From contig CALFWZ010000097.1 of the NCBI GenBank assembly GCA_937928405.1, positions 1 through 64,000 on the forward strand: 64,000 bases of DNA, given 5' to 3'. The notes under the pieces were generated by a model. It ran no database searches and had not been told where the DNA came from. It saw only the letters and a list, made by a program, of their open reading frames with translations. The DNA is from an uncultured Saprospiraceae bacterium. Its GTDB lineage: Bacteria > Bacteroidota > Bacteroidia > Chitinophagales > Saprospiraceae. The position numbers and the translations under genes were made by a program. Each line of letters opens with the position of its first letter. Position 1 is the stretch's first letter. This document shows, piece by piece, positions 7,878 to 17,119 of this stretch.

Positions 7878-9416
7878 TTATAAATTTTCAATATGATTTA
7901 ACAACCAATTTTCTGCGGCAATTGATTTATAATTATTGATGACTTTTAAGATCTTTTGCTTTTCGTCTTTTCTAGCGTAAGAAAATAAGTTTTTTGCCTT
8001 TAGAATTCTGTTCAAGATCCTACCAAAATTTAAATAAGGTTTTAATTTGTCGTTTTTTAATTGAGGTTTACGCTCGTAAAATCTGATATAATTACTAATC
8101 GTCCTTTCAATAGTTTCTAGCGACGCATCTTCCTCGGCCAGATTTTTAGTTCCCTTTAGGTATAGTTCAAATTCACAACATAATAAAATCACCCTGGCTC
8201 GGTGTTCCAAATAGAGGACTGTAAATTTATTTTTTTTCTTTAATTGCTCAAATGCTTTTAAGTACTCTTTTTCATAAAAATAGATACAACTCCAGCAAAA
8301 TCGAACTACTTCGTCTTTGCTCGAAGAAGGAGGAGGAAGGTATTTCCGATTATTAGTAATGAATTTTTTAGCAAAATCAACATCACCATTTTTACTGAAA
8401 GTGATGATCATATTGGTGAAGGTTATATTAGGGATCCGATCAAAAACCACCAAACAGTCTTTTTCTTCTCCCAAGCGATAAAGTTGCAATTGATACTCAA
8501 CCTGCTTTTTCAACGCAGTACCGGAATAAGAACGACTTTTAAAACTCAGTTCATTTAATAGAAACTGAAGTATTGTTCGTCTCTCCGTTGGTTCCACCAA
8601 ATGAGCATATTTCTGGAATAGGGAAATCAAGTATTCGAAGGTCAAGGGAGCGGGTTTTCCTTTTGCCAGGCAAGTCAGGGTAACATATATTTGAAGGATA
8701 GGATTGTTGAAATAATCTTGCTTTTCACATAGTTCCAAAGTGCTGCCTAAAAACGGTAAATCCGGAACAGGTTCCGGTAATATTCTAGCTCTTTGAAGCA
8801 TTTCTAAACCATATCGAAGGTTAGTTAAGATAAAGCTGACTTGTAGATTTAATTGGGCGTTTTTGAGATTTTCAAGTTCTTCACTAGTATCAGTGTTTTT
8901 TTGGGGAGAGGCTATTTTTTTAAATTTTTCCGTTTCAGGATGGAAATAAAATTGATCAAACGACTGCATTTGTTGATCATAAAATGCGGCATTTCTTGTG
9001 AGCTGTTTATGGAGGCGATTCCTTTTCTTTAGCAATGATTTTTCAAACCAGGAATAAAAATGATTTTGGTGATAATACTGAATAATGGAATCTTCTTTTG
9101 CAGAAGGATTATTCGAGAAATTTTCCATCGTTACAAACGCTAAAACATCCTTAAAAAGTGCACTAAAGGCGTCATTTATTTCATTGTCGGAGCACTTCTC
9201 TTTTCTTTCTGCGAAAAGGTATTCTTTGAGTTTTTCCTTATCAAATTTTGAAAAGCTAGGATATAGTGGTTGTAAAAATTCAAATAACCATATGCTATCC
9301 TGATGAATCTTGAAATACCCACAGGTTAAAAATAGGGATAGTTTTTTAAGTTTCGATTTTTTTATTTTTTTTAAAATAGAAAAAACTTTGCGATGGTTTT
9401 CATTTTGAAGACTCAT
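7878..9416 (-). CDS. Hypothetical helical protein
   Basis: 512 residues, no signal peptide, no membrane segment, rich in Lys, Leu, Phe and Tyr, and almost entirely helical in appearance. Short repeats of the type FxxLKKxxKxxxLYLEHRARVILL suggest degenerate TPR-like or HEAT-like packing, but no catalytic motif is visible. I do not recognise the family. The ATG at 9416 (MSLQNENHRKVFSILKKIKK) is the first in frame. The gene stands alone on its strand, sharing a terminator region with the 50-aa peptide gene. Base composition matches its neighbours. Probably cytoplasmic; a scaffold or interaction role is possible but not shown. Confidence 0.7.
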   Translation of the reverse strand: MSLQNENHRKVFSILKKIKKSKLKKLSLFLTCGYFKIHQDSIWLFEFLQPLYPSFSKFDKEKLKEYLFAERKEKCSDNEINDAFSALFKDVLAFVTMENFSNNPSAKEDSIIQYYHQNHFYSWFEKSLLKKRNRLHKQLTRNAAFYDQQMQSFDQFYFHPETEKFKKIASPQKNTDTSEELENLKNAQLNLQVSFILTNLRYGLEMLQRARILPEPVPDLPFLGSTLELCEKQDYFNNPILQIYVTLTCLAKGKPAPLTFEYLISLFQKYAHLVEPTERRTILQFLLNELSFKSRSYSGTALKKQVEYQLQLYRLGEEKDCLVVFDRIPNITFTNMIITFSKNGDVDFAKKFITNNRKYLPPPSSSKDEVVRFCWSCIYFYEKEYLKAFEQLKKKNKFTVLYLEHRARVILLCCEFELYLKGTKNLAEEDASLETIERTISNYIRFYERKPQLKNDKLKPYLNFGRILNRILKAKNLFSYARKDEKQKILKVINNYKSIAAENWLLNHIENL

Positions 9417-9850
9417 TCCGTGAATTAAGTTTTAAGGGGGTTAATTAGCTGAATTTAAGTTTAAATGGTGGGTATTCTGCCTCAAAAATAGACTTTGTTT
9501 TCCTTAAAAAGTCAAGATATCGCCTTTTTTTTGTCGCTTTCTGAGAAAATTAATTGCCTTAATTTTATCGGATGGTTTAGGGAGAACCTCAAGTGCAAGG
9601 TATCTAACTTACAACGCTCTGTTATTTCTACCCAACGAAAATTTTCAAGCTCAAAAAATCAAATAATGAAAAATCTATGCTTTGCCCAATTAGGGTATCC
9701 ATTCTTTCGCATCCCAGATTTTTAGTATTAAAAATAGGTGGTAAGCTGATCTTGAAAGCTGCCATAAAATTCCTGTTACCTTAAATAAGATAATAGGAAT
9801 CAATCCATTCTAAGTCAATTTATAATGAGCTATTTTTTAAAAAATTTAAG
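9417..9850. other. Divergent intergenic region without a gene
   Basis: Holds the upstream regions of the 512-aa gene (minus) and the envelope operon (plus). A 76-codon plus-strand frame (9495-9725) shows no coding character. The striking element is the 32-bp dyad at 9769-9800. Confidence 0.5.
9769..9800. promoter_or_regulatory. 32-bp near-palindrome upstream of the envelope operon
   Basis: ATTCCTGTTACCTTA, two spacer bases, then TAAGATAATAGGAAT: 15-base arms with 13 matches. The two-base centre is poor for an RNA hairpin and better suited to a DNA-binding dimer. It ends 50 bp before the first gene of the 9851-19248 cluster. Operator role is inference. Confidence 0.4.
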
Positions 9851-10603
9851 ATGAATAAGATGAAAAATGAAAACGTCCATTCAGATGATCAATTCGTTCC
9901 CGTTGGGTACAACAGAAATTACGATTATAGTAAAGTAGAAGATATTGCTGGAGTTGATTATAAAAAAGCCATGATCTTGACAATGGTTTTTATCGGGCTC
10001 AATTTATTTGCCAAGGATATCATCACTAATTCTTTTATTTGGATTTTAAGCACAACTGGTTTAAGTGTTTATATCTGGATTTATTTTAAGAAATACTTTG
10101 ATGCGACCAATGATAAAGCCACCGCAAAATGGCTTAATTGGTTGATTGGTGGGAATATCCTATTTGGCTTAGTACTTTTATTTACCTCACAGTACCTTGA
10201 TATTCGTCTTATCTTCGAAAATTCTAGCTTGTACGAACGTAATTTTGAAACGGCCTTTAAATTGGTATTGATACCAATGGTTATCATCTTTATCGTAGGC
10301 ATTCGTATCATCCGTGTAAACACCAAACACCCTTTTCCTCTAAAACGAATTGCCATCAGTGCGATGTTCATTATTCCAATTTATATGCTCATCAGTTTGC
10401 TGGAACAAATGCCTTTGACCAACCAGTGGATAGGAATTTGGAATCTAATTATTTTATTTTTTGACTTTGCATTTGGTGTCGGTGATGACAATTACCTGAA
10501 CTTATTTCGGGTTGGTCTGCGGGGCAATCTTTTCCTAATGATTCCGTACTTCTTTCTATTGCACCATTTCTATAGAGCGGAAGTTGATGACAAGACCAGA
10601 TAA
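9851..10603 (+). CDS. Polytopic inner-membrane protein, unknown function
   Basis: 250 residues. The first ~40 residues are hydrophilic (NENVHSDDQFVPVGYNRNYDYSKVED), then about six hydrophobic segments follow: AMILTMVFIGLNLFA, FIWILSTTGLSVYIWIYF, WLIGGNILFGLVLLF, LVLIPMVIIFIVGIRII, IAISAMFIIPIYMLISLL, LIILFFDFAFGVG, and LFLMIPYFFLLHHF near the end. No transporter signature is visible and I do not recognise the family. It is the first gene of a co-directional run that continues with an M48 protease, a VWA protein and others at short spacing, so it probably belongs to one envelope-associated unit. ATG at 9851 is the first in frame; a second Met is four residues in. Confidence 0.7.
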   Translation: MNKMKNENVHSDDQFVPVGYNRNYDYSKVEDIAGVDYKKAMILTMVFIGLNLFAKDIITNSFIWILSTTGLSVYIWIYFKKYFDATNDKATAKWLNWLIGGNILFGLVLLFTSQYLDIRLIFENSSLYERNFETAFKLVLIPMVIIFIVGIRIIRVNTKHPFPLKRIAISAMFIIPIYMLISLLEQMPLTNQWIGIWNLIILFFDFAFGVGDDNYLNLFRVGLRGNLFLMIPYFFLLHHFYRAEVDDKTR

Positions 10604-10756
10604 AATTTTCTAATCTTATTAATGATAGACTTTATTCTAAAAAAACTAACTGACCTGTTCAAAATCAGATTCAATGCTGGGATGGCATCACTATTTGTCA
10701 ATTTGATAAAATTCCAGATTCAGAAATCATCCATCTTAATCTATAATTTTTTAATT

Positions 10757-12313
10757 ATGAAAACCACTATCCTCATATTAACCTTAGCATTTACAATCAA
10801 CTTATCTAGTCAACTAGATGCTCAAAATTCAAAACTGGAAGATGTCTATGTAGTATCCTTTTCCCTGCCAGACGAATCCATTATTATTGACTTTAATGGC
10901 CGAGAATTGGAAATGAAAGTCACTCAAAAAACCAAATACAAGAAAAAGAGAAAAAAATTAAATAGTTCAGCTATTGTAGAAGGAACAAATGTTGATATAA
11001 ACTTTGAGCTAAAAGATGGTAACCGCCTGGTGACAGAAATTCAAGTGATCTCAGAAGTGATAGACTTAAGAAATAATATCTCTGGAAAATTAGAATATAT
11101 CGAGGGAGATGTTGCATTTATTGATGGCCGAAAAGTCAAACTACTCCCTGGTAGTGTGATCAAGTGTAATAAAAAGAAATCTTGTGGATGTAATGGAATG
11201 TTGTATCCATCATTTGACGATCCCTTTCTTGCACCGGGAAGTTTTATTGATGCCAGTGGAGAAACAGACGGAACTGGCGTTTTACAAGCCAAAGATTTAA
11301 CTGCCTGTAACAATAATTTTACCGAAGACGAGCGTGAATTAAGTAAATTAGTAGAGGATAGTTATAACGGAGATGGATTGCACACCCTTTCTGCTAAAGG
11401 ATATAATTTTTCTGATAATTTATATAATGGTAATATAAAAATTGGTGAATACAATTATCAATTAGTCAATGATATCAAAGTGCAAGGCTATATCAATCTG
11501 GTAGGTAATCGATTGATTCCTGACTATGTAAAAGAAGTTCCTGACTCAGATCCGGGAAAATTAAATTTCAGATTTTTTGTTATCAATGATCCCATACCAA
11601 ACGCCTTTGCATTTCCAAATGGAATGGTATTTATTCATACAGGGCTACTCGAAATTATTGATAATGAATCTCAGTTGGCTCTAGTAATTGGACACGAAAT
11701 CGCACACGTAACGCACGAACACGGCATTGCTCGCTATAGAAAATCAAAGCAACTAAATCTGGGCGGGAAAATCGCTGGTGAATTTTCTAAAATATGGCGA
11801 AGGAATCGGGCAAAAAAAGGTAAAGGTCAAGTGGTTGATCTTAACCTTGATCCCAAGGTCAGTGGATTAGTTTCAAATAATTTACAGAAAATGCGTCCAT
11901 CTGTTCTTTCCAGTCTATACCAAAAAGATAAAGAAAACCAAGCAGATCGGGTCGGACTACTCTATGCTTACCAAGCTGGTTATGATTTAAGGGAAGCGCC
12001 AAAATTCTGGAGTAAGATGAAAGACTTGGCTGGAGATCAATCCTTTATGGGAGGATTATCAAAAAACGCAGAATCGATGTTTTTGGGAGATCAATTTCCC
12101 GATACCGGAAATCTATTAACAGATTTAGGAACTTCTGGAACCAGTTTATTAGTAGATGGAATATTAAACACGGTATTTACTTCTCATCCAAAAGCAATTG
12201 CGCGTTACAATAATATTAATCTAATGATTTCAGCAAATTATGCAGACGAGGATTTTGATCAGGCCGAAATTGGAGCAGAGAAGTATATGGAGTATTTGGG
12301 GATGTATAAGTAA
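10757..12313 (+). CDS. Exported M48-family zinc metalloprotease
   Basis: 518 residues from the ATG at 10757, chosen because it starts a signal peptide (MKTTILILTLAFTINLSS...LDAQ); the frame extends 45 codons further upstream without coding character. The N-terminal ~150 residues are a beta-rich region with a KCNKKKSCGC cysteine cluster. The protease core follows: NAFAFPNGMVFIHTGLLEII, the zinc motif HEIAH in VIGHEIAHVTHEHG (~313-317), and the third ligand Glu in ENQADRVGLLYAYQAGYD (~394). The order and spacing match M48 (HtpX/Oma1/BepA-type) peptidases. The signal peptide and lack of membrane segments point to a periplasmic enzyme, perhaps for outer-membrane quality control as in BepA. The gene lies ~150 bp downstream of a membrane protein gene and 33 bp upstream of the VWA fusion gene. 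Confidence 0.9.
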   Translation: MKTTILILTLAFTINLSSQLDAQNSKLEDVYVVSFSLPDESIIIDFNGRELEMKVTQKTKYKKKRKKLNSSAIVEGTNVDINFELKDGNRLVTEIQVISEVIDLRNNISGKLEYIEGDVAFIDGRKVKLLPGSVIKCNKKKSCGCNGMLYPSFDDPFLAPGSFIDASGETDGTGVLQAKDLTACNNNFTEDERELSKLVEDSYNGDGLHTLSAKGYNFSDNLYNGNIKIGEYNYQLVNDIKVQGYINLVGNRLIPDYVKEVPDSDPGKLNFRFFVINDPIPNAFAFPNGMVFIHTGLLEIIDNESQLALVIGHEIAHVTHEHGIARYRKSKQLNLGGKIAGEFSKIWRRNRAKKGKGQVVDLNLDPKVSGLVSNNLQKMRPSVLSSLYQKDKENQADRVGLLYAYQAGYDLREAPKFWSKMKDLAGDQSFMGGLSKNAESMFLGDQFPDTGNLLTDLGTSGTSLLVDGILNTVFTSHPKAIARYNNINLMISANYADEDFDQAEIGAEKYMEYLGMYK

Positions 12314-12346
12314 TAGTATTGAAATTTCATCTAAAAAAAATGAAAA

Positions 12347-14617
12347 ATGCGAATAAAAATTATCTGTTACTTAATATTTTTAGGTTTATTTCAAGCATCT
12401 GAAGCAGATTGTCAGTCTAAAAAATTTTTAACTTTCTACGCGACTAGAGACGGTAATGTAGGACATGCATTTGTTTCATTTCTTAGGGAAGATAGTAATT
12501 TACAAATGACTGTTTTAGATGGGTGCTGGGGATTTTATCCCCAGAATAGCATAGCCGGTGGAGCCAGTTTTCTAATAGGGCCTGTTACTGGCCAGATCAG
12601 AAACGATTTTCAAACACAAAAAGATATAGGATTTACGGTAGAAGTAAATAAACTTGAATATGAGAAAGCCCTAAGTATAAAACAAAAATGGGAATCAGCT
12701 TCCTATCAGCTAACTGCAAAAGACTGTATTTCCTTTGCAACCGAAATTGCTGAAAGTTTATCTGGTAGAATTAATTTACCCCAGAGATCCACCTTCGACC
12801 TCCCACATGATTATATAGAAGAATTAAAATTACTGAATAATAGTACTAATAATATATGTCCGCTTCATTCCGATATTGTTACTGAGTATTCCAGAAGTAG
12901 ACCAAATTTCCACATGTACACTTTAAGTGCTGAAATCTGTGATTCGTTATTAAATCCATGTTGTACAAAAGAATTCGTTTTTGACATCATGAAAAGCAGC
13001 GGCAATTTCACTGCTCCATATGCAGGAAGCAATCCAGTTCAAGACTGCGGGGAAATAAAATTACCAGGCTTCGGCTCAATAGTCACTAAATTAGGTAATA
13101 GGCCTAGATCAATCACTAATTTCACTAAAAGCAATCATAGATTACATGAAGGTAAGGTTGTAAGATATGTTGTTAAAGTTGGTACAAAGGTTAACGTATA
13201 TACTGTAGGTATTGGAAATAATGAAAGCGAATGGAAAGCTTGGCTTAATCAAAATAGTCTAAGCGTCCAATTAGTTTGGGGTGGTGTTAATGACAAATTA
13301 AAAAATGAAGTCAAAAAGAAGTTAAAAGATAAAAATTGCGGGTTAACCGCCTCCACCCTCTTCCTCTTCGATCTCTCCGGTAGTATGAACAGCGCCGGTG
13401 GCAGTGGTTCTATACCCAAACTCACGGAAGCAAAAGCGGCCTCAAAACTTACCCTCAATGATCTACAAAAAAATCAATCGGGTGTCGTTAACGAAGTAGG
13501 AGTATTAGGTTTTAGCGGTGGATGTTCAAATGATCCGACTATCCCAATTTCCGGATTTGAGACGAATCTTTCTTTGGTAGAAACCAGAATTAATTCCATG
13601 AGGGCAGGAGGAGGAACTCCGTTAGCCGAAGCCATTGCAGCGGCAGAATGTAAACTGGCCTATCATCTTCAACAAAATAATCAAGAAAATGGTAAACTGA
13701 TTATTTTGAGTGACGGAGTAGCTACTTGTCAAAAAATAAGACCAAATGGAGTGTATAATTCTGCCCCATTGCAGCAAACGCAGAGAACTATTTCAGCTAA
13801 CTTATGTGGCGGTGGAAGCGGAACGATTCCCAATAAAATTAAATACTACACCATAGGATTTAATATCGCCCCAGGCACCCCAGCCGAAAGAGACTTACAA
13901 TATCTCGCCCAGTTATCTGGTGGGAAATATTTGAACGTGCAAAATCAAGTTCAACTAGAAAGAGCTTTTAAAAAATTTAATCGATCTTATGTTCCTAAGG
14001 AAAACCCAGCCCTACCCAATCTTTCTGCTCCTGTCAATACTAGTTTTAGTAAAGGAGTATCCCAAATAAAATCTGAGGAATTTAAAAAGGCACTAAAATT
14101 ATGGGAAGATTTTGCTAAAAAAAATGGACAAGATTGTCATGGAATTTATAATCTAGCGTTGATGCAAGAGGCAAATGATTTCTACAAAGATGCCATTGAT
14201 AATTATAAAAAATATTTAAATCTCTGTCCTACTCCACCCGATCAAATATTTGTTGAAAAGCAAATTAAGTTTTTAGAAGAAGAATTTAATCAGTTTATAC
14301 TTTTTCAAAAAGAAATATTAATCAGTGATTTAGCGTACCTAGAACTTCATTTTGAAAAAATTCAAAATGGGCAAAGTATAGCCCTAGCAGAAGAATTCAA
14401 AGGATTTTTAAAAGAAAAAGGAGACTATTATGTTCATCTACCCAAAATGATTGGCAGATCTGATAAATTATTTCAGAGAAACGCTAAAGAAGTTGCTAAT
14501 GGACTAAAGCGTTGTGCCAAGACGATTCTAAAAAATCCGCATAAATGGGATCGAGATGCTACACCCTTTTTGTCCATGACTTATTTAAATCTAGAAGCAT
14601 TGATTGAAAAATTTTAA
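12347..14617 (+). CDS. Secreted fusion: permuted papain-like module + VWA + TPR
   Basis: 756 residues with a signal peptide (MRIKIICYLIFLGLFQASEA). Residues ~25-160 hold a conserved-looking His (GHAFVSF, His40) followed by a Cys (AKDCISFATEIAE, Cys127). This His-before-Cys order is that of permuted NlpC/P60-LRAT-type papain-like hydrolases; the assignment is inference. Residues ~337-555 are a von Willebrand A domain with an intact MIDAS: DLSGS (Asp342, Ser344, Ser346), GGGTPLAEA (Thr424), LSDG (Asp456). Residues ~575-660 contain TPR-like helices (GIYNLALMQEANDFYKDAIDNYKKYLNLCP). VWA domains bind protein partners through a metal ion. Neighbours are an M48 protease and membrane proteins, suggesting an envelope complex. 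Confidence 0.75.
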   Translation: MRIKIICYLIFLGLFQASEADCQSKKFLTFYATRDGNVGHAFVSFLREDSNLQMTVLDGCWGFYPQNSIAGGASFLIGPVTGQIRNDFQTQKDIGFTVEVNKLEYEKALSIKQKWESASYQLTAKDCISFATEIAESLSGRINLPQRSTFDLPHDYIEELKLLNNSTNNICPLHSDIVTEYSRSRPNFHMYTLSAEICDSLLNPCCTKEFVFDIMKSSGNFTAPYAGSNPVQDCGEIKLPGFGSIVTKLGNRPRSITNFTKSNHRLHEGKVVRYVVKVGTKVNVYTVGIGNNESEWKAWLNQNSLSVQLVWGGVNDKLKNEVKKKLKDKNCGLTASTLFLFDLSGSMNSAGGSGSIPKLTEAKAASKLTLNDLQKNQSGVVNEVGVLGFSGGCSNDPTIPISGFETNLSLVETRINSMRAGGGTPLAEAIAAAECKLAYHLQQNNQENGKLIILSDGVATCQKIRPNGVYNSAPLQQTQRTISANLCGGGSGTIPNKIKYYTIGFNIAPGTPAERDLQYLAQLSGGKYLNVQNQVQLERAFKKFNRSYVPKENPALPNLSAPVNTSFSKGVSQIKSEEFKKALKLWEDFAKKNGQDCHGIYNLALMQEANDFYKDAIDNYKKYLNLCPTPPDQIFVEKQIKFLEEEFNQFILFQKEILISDLAYLELHFEKIQNGQSIALAEEFKGFLKEKGDYYVHLPKMIGRSDKLFQRNAKEVANGLKRCAKTILKNPHKWDRDATPFLSMTYLNLEALIEKF

Positions 14618-14645
14618 TTAAAATAACTCTACTAAAAGAAACTAT

Positions 14646-15569
14646 ATGTCTTTTCAAAATCAACAATTCTATAACCCATCAGATGCCTTAAAGGAATTAT
14701 GGACCTTAGTTCCTCAGGTAACCACACTGGAAGTAGACAATCTAAAAACCAAAGCACTATTTTCTACCATTTCATCAACCATCCCTATATTTTACGTACT
14801 GATGATTTTGGCCATCTCTTTTGATATCTATTTAGGATTTTTTATTCTTTCCAAACAAGGTGTTAGTATGGGGATCGTCGTTGGGTCGGTAATTGCAGAT
14901 TTGTTTCTTGGCGTATTTCCTTTTTTAATTGAGGGAATATTTTTTAAAAACCTAAATCATACCAGAATAGAAAATTCTATTTTCCGACGAAAACTAGAAG
15001 CCAGGTGCAAATTAAAAGAAGAAACTACCGAGGCTTTTAAGGCCAGAAGCGCCAAAATTAAAAATGGAATCCTAAAAAAATTAAAAAGGAATCGTTTAAA
15101 ATCAAAGGTTTATCGGTTTCTTATTGCCATAACTATATTTGCGATCGCTTTTTGGAAAATTTATACCTTCCTAAGTGTTCTGCCTCCCAGCATCAGTATC
15201 TGGGCGGTCGTCAAAGGAAAGATCATCATTATTTTTTCATTACTAACCGCATTATTTCATCTTATTGGTACAGAAAAAGCGGTAGCTCATATTTTTTATT
15301 TTTTCACTAGTAAAGCAGATCAAGATCGTTTTACAGACATTAATACGGGAGAAATTCCAGAGGCGTCTCAGATAGAAATAGAATACGAAGGGAAATTTAA
15401 TGAAGCCAAAAAAGGAAATACTGCCATCATCAAGAAAGGAGAAATTCCTTACTTGGAATTTATACATATTATCCGAGATGGAGAAATACAGGCATTAATT
15501 AATGCACAAACCGACCCAGTAGCTAGAAGAGTGGTCGCTATTAAATGTAAAGAAAACCAATTGATCTAA
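14646..15569 (+). CDS. Membrane protein with four predicted helices
   Basis: 307 residues, no signal peptide. Hydrophobic segments lie at ~48-74 (IFYVLMILAISFDIYLGFF), ~76-101 (MGIVVGSVIADLFLGVF), ~155-178 (FLIAITIFAIAFWKIY) and ~184-208 (IIIIFSLLTALFHLIGT). A basic helical cytoplasmic stretch (KNGILKKLKRNRLKSKVYR) separates the two pairs, and the C-terminal ~95 residues are soluble. No family recognised. It starts 28 bp after the VWA gene and ends 2 bp before a lipoprotein gene, so co-expression is likely. Could be the inner-membrane partner of the secreted proteins around it. Confidence 0.7.
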   Translation: MSFQNQQFYNPSDALKELWTLVPQVTTLEVDNLKTKALFSTISSTIPIFYVLMILAISFDIYLGFFILSKQGVSMGIVVGSVIADLFLGVFPFLIEGIFFKNLNHTRIENSIFRRKLEARCKLKEETTEAFKARSAKIKNGILKKLKRNRLKSKVYRFLIAITIFAIAFWKIYTFLSVLPPSISIWAVVKGKIIIIFSLLTALFHLIGTEKAVAHIFYFFTSKADQDRFTDINTGEIPEASQIEIEYEGKFNEAKKGNTAIIKKGEIPYLEFIHIIRDGEIQALINAQTDPVARRVVAIKCKENQLI

Positions 15570-15571
15570 TT

Positions 15572-16465
15572 ATGAACAACCAAACTCACTTACTTATTGC
15601 TTTTTTGCTGCTTACCCTTATGATGAGCGGTTGTAAATCCGAACGTAAAAATCAAGGGATTACCTTTGTATTTGATAAGCCGATTAGCGAAGAGCCATCA
15701 AGGTATCCTCCATATTTTAAGGAAATAGCTGTACCCTATCAGGCAGAATGTGCAGAGATAGCCATAGACTTTTTACCGAAACCAATTAAGGTAATTCGGT
15801 TAGATATTTCTAAAAAAGAGGTAACTACCAATGCTTGGTATTTTGAAGATATTGGAGACAATACCGTTGACTTTACTTCCACTTGGCTGGGTGAATATTT
15901 TAAAGATAGTATACCGCCATCCTATTTGTCCGATCCCGTCGGTCTTGAAATTTCAATAGAATCATTTATTAAAAAAAATCAACAGAACAGTTTTATTTAC
16001 TCAGAAGAATCCGATTTAAAAGAGTACCTCGGTATCCCAGTTTTTAATAGCTCCACCAAATTGGTCGACGCCATGAAAGCCCATGCTTGTCAGAATAAAG
16101 AAGAAAAAAATTATGTATTGGTAAACCCTGAAATGAACGAAATAAATAGCAAGGATGATCCTCCGTCAAATGCTTCTTCTAATCTTACTTCAATTTTTAA
16201 TCAGATTGGGAAAAAAGAATTGTCGCCGGATGCCAGACTCGCAATGATTGGAGGGCAACTTGATCTATTTTCTTCAGATGCTAACGTAAAAGAATTTGGT
16301 AAAAATGGCACCTTGGTAGGTTTAACACCAGTAAAGGACTACTTTGAACGAATTGCTTTTTATCGGACTTTGGAAAAAATCGAAATTACGAAAACGCTAA
16401 AAAATCCCGAGGGCAAAGTTTGGGAAGTCAGATTGGTAGAACACCATTTAAATGATCCAAAATAA
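15572..16465 (+). CDS. Lipoprotein with NTF2-like C-terminal region
   Basis: 297 residues. The signal ends in a lipobox (LLTLMMSGC, Cys21), so the mature protein is lipid-anchored. The middle region (to ~190) is of unknown type. The C-terminal ~100 residues (ARLAMIGGQLDLFSSDANVKEFGKNG ... VKDYFERIAFYRTLEKIEI ... VWEVRLVEHH) have the helix-helix-sheet layout of NTF2/SnoaL-like folds; this is inference. It begins 2 bp after the preceding membrane-protein gene. Confidence 0.65.
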   Translation: MNNQTHLLIAFLLLTLMMSGCKSERKNQGITFVFDKPISEEPSRYPPYFKEIAVPYQAECAEIAIDFLPKPIKVIRLDISKKEVTTNAWYFEDIGDNTVDFTSTWLGEYFKDSIPPSYLSDPVGLEISIESFIKKNQQNSFIYSEESDLKEYLGIPVFNSSTKLVDAMKAHACQNKEEKNYVLVNPEMNEINSKDDPPSNASSNLTSIFNQIGKKELSPDARLAMIGGQLDLFSSDANVKEFGKNGTLVGLTPVKDYFERIAFYRTLEKIEITKTLKNPEGKVWEVRLVEHHLNDPK

Positions 16466-16475
16466 TCTATATCCA

Positions 16476-17093
16476 ATGAATAATCATTTTTTTCTTCTCT
16501 TTGTATGCTTATTTTTTTCTTATACTAATATTTTTGGCCAAAAAAAATTGTCAGATGGTGAATTGGAAGATCTAACGCAAAGAGCCATGAATCAAATATT
16601 GATTTTTCAAAACAATGCTAGTGCAATTGCATTAGCAGAAAACGCTATGGCTACCAGAAGGGCTGCTATTAGGACTACCCTGAAAAGCTTTTCCAAAGAT
16701 GCCAAGGTAGAAGAACAAAGCAAAAACTCAAGTCGTAAAAAGAGACACCTCATTAAATCCTATCTGGAAACTTTATTGAAAAGAGGAAGAAAGGCTCCAA
16801 TCGTTATTGATTTCGATATCGTTAACGAGCTTAATGTTAAAGATTTAAAAGAAGTAGATAATGGAGATGGAACAGTCTCTTACAAAGGAAAAGTTGTGTT
16901 TAAACAATTCTATTGTAAACTCAAAGATCAGCATTTACGAAAAGAACCTACCAAAGCTAATCCAAATTTAAATTGCTACTACCATGACGAAACGACAAAA
17001 GAAGTGGGAGTAGAAATATTGCGGATAAAAGGAAGAGGAGGCGCTATATGGATTACCTTGATTACTTATATCCATGTTTTAAAAGTAGAATAA
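16476..17093 (+). CDS. Small secreted protein, unknown
   Basis: 205 residues from the ATG at 16476, selected because it opens a signal peptide (MNNHFFLLFVCLFFSYTNIFG). A start eight codons earlier would overlap the lipoprotein gene and spoil the signal. The mature part has a helical front (QILIFQNNASAIALAENAMATRRAAI) and a beta-rich back (GDGTVSYKGKVVFKQFYCKL). This layout resembles the C-terminal part of the preceding lipoprotein and the start of the following protein, so the three may share an NTF2-like fold. No catalytic motif. Tight spacing indicates the same operon. Confidence 0.6.
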   Translation: MNNHFFLLFVCLFFSYTNIFGQKKLSDGELEDLTQRAMNQILIFQNNASAIALAENAMATRRAAIRTTLKSFSKDAKVEEQSKNSSRKKRHLIKSYLETLLKRGRKAPIVIDFDIVNELNVKDLKEVDNGDGTVSYKGKVVFKQFYCKLKDQHLRKEPTKANPNLNCYYHDETTKEVGVEILRIKGRGGAIWITLITYIHVLKVE

Positions 17094-17119
17094 TGGTTCA
17101 GAACCTAAAATATTACCTT

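Noticed and set aside
9495-9725. 76-codon plus-strand frame in the divergent gap
   Set aside because: Composition unlike neighbouring proteins, no motif; lies in a promoter region.
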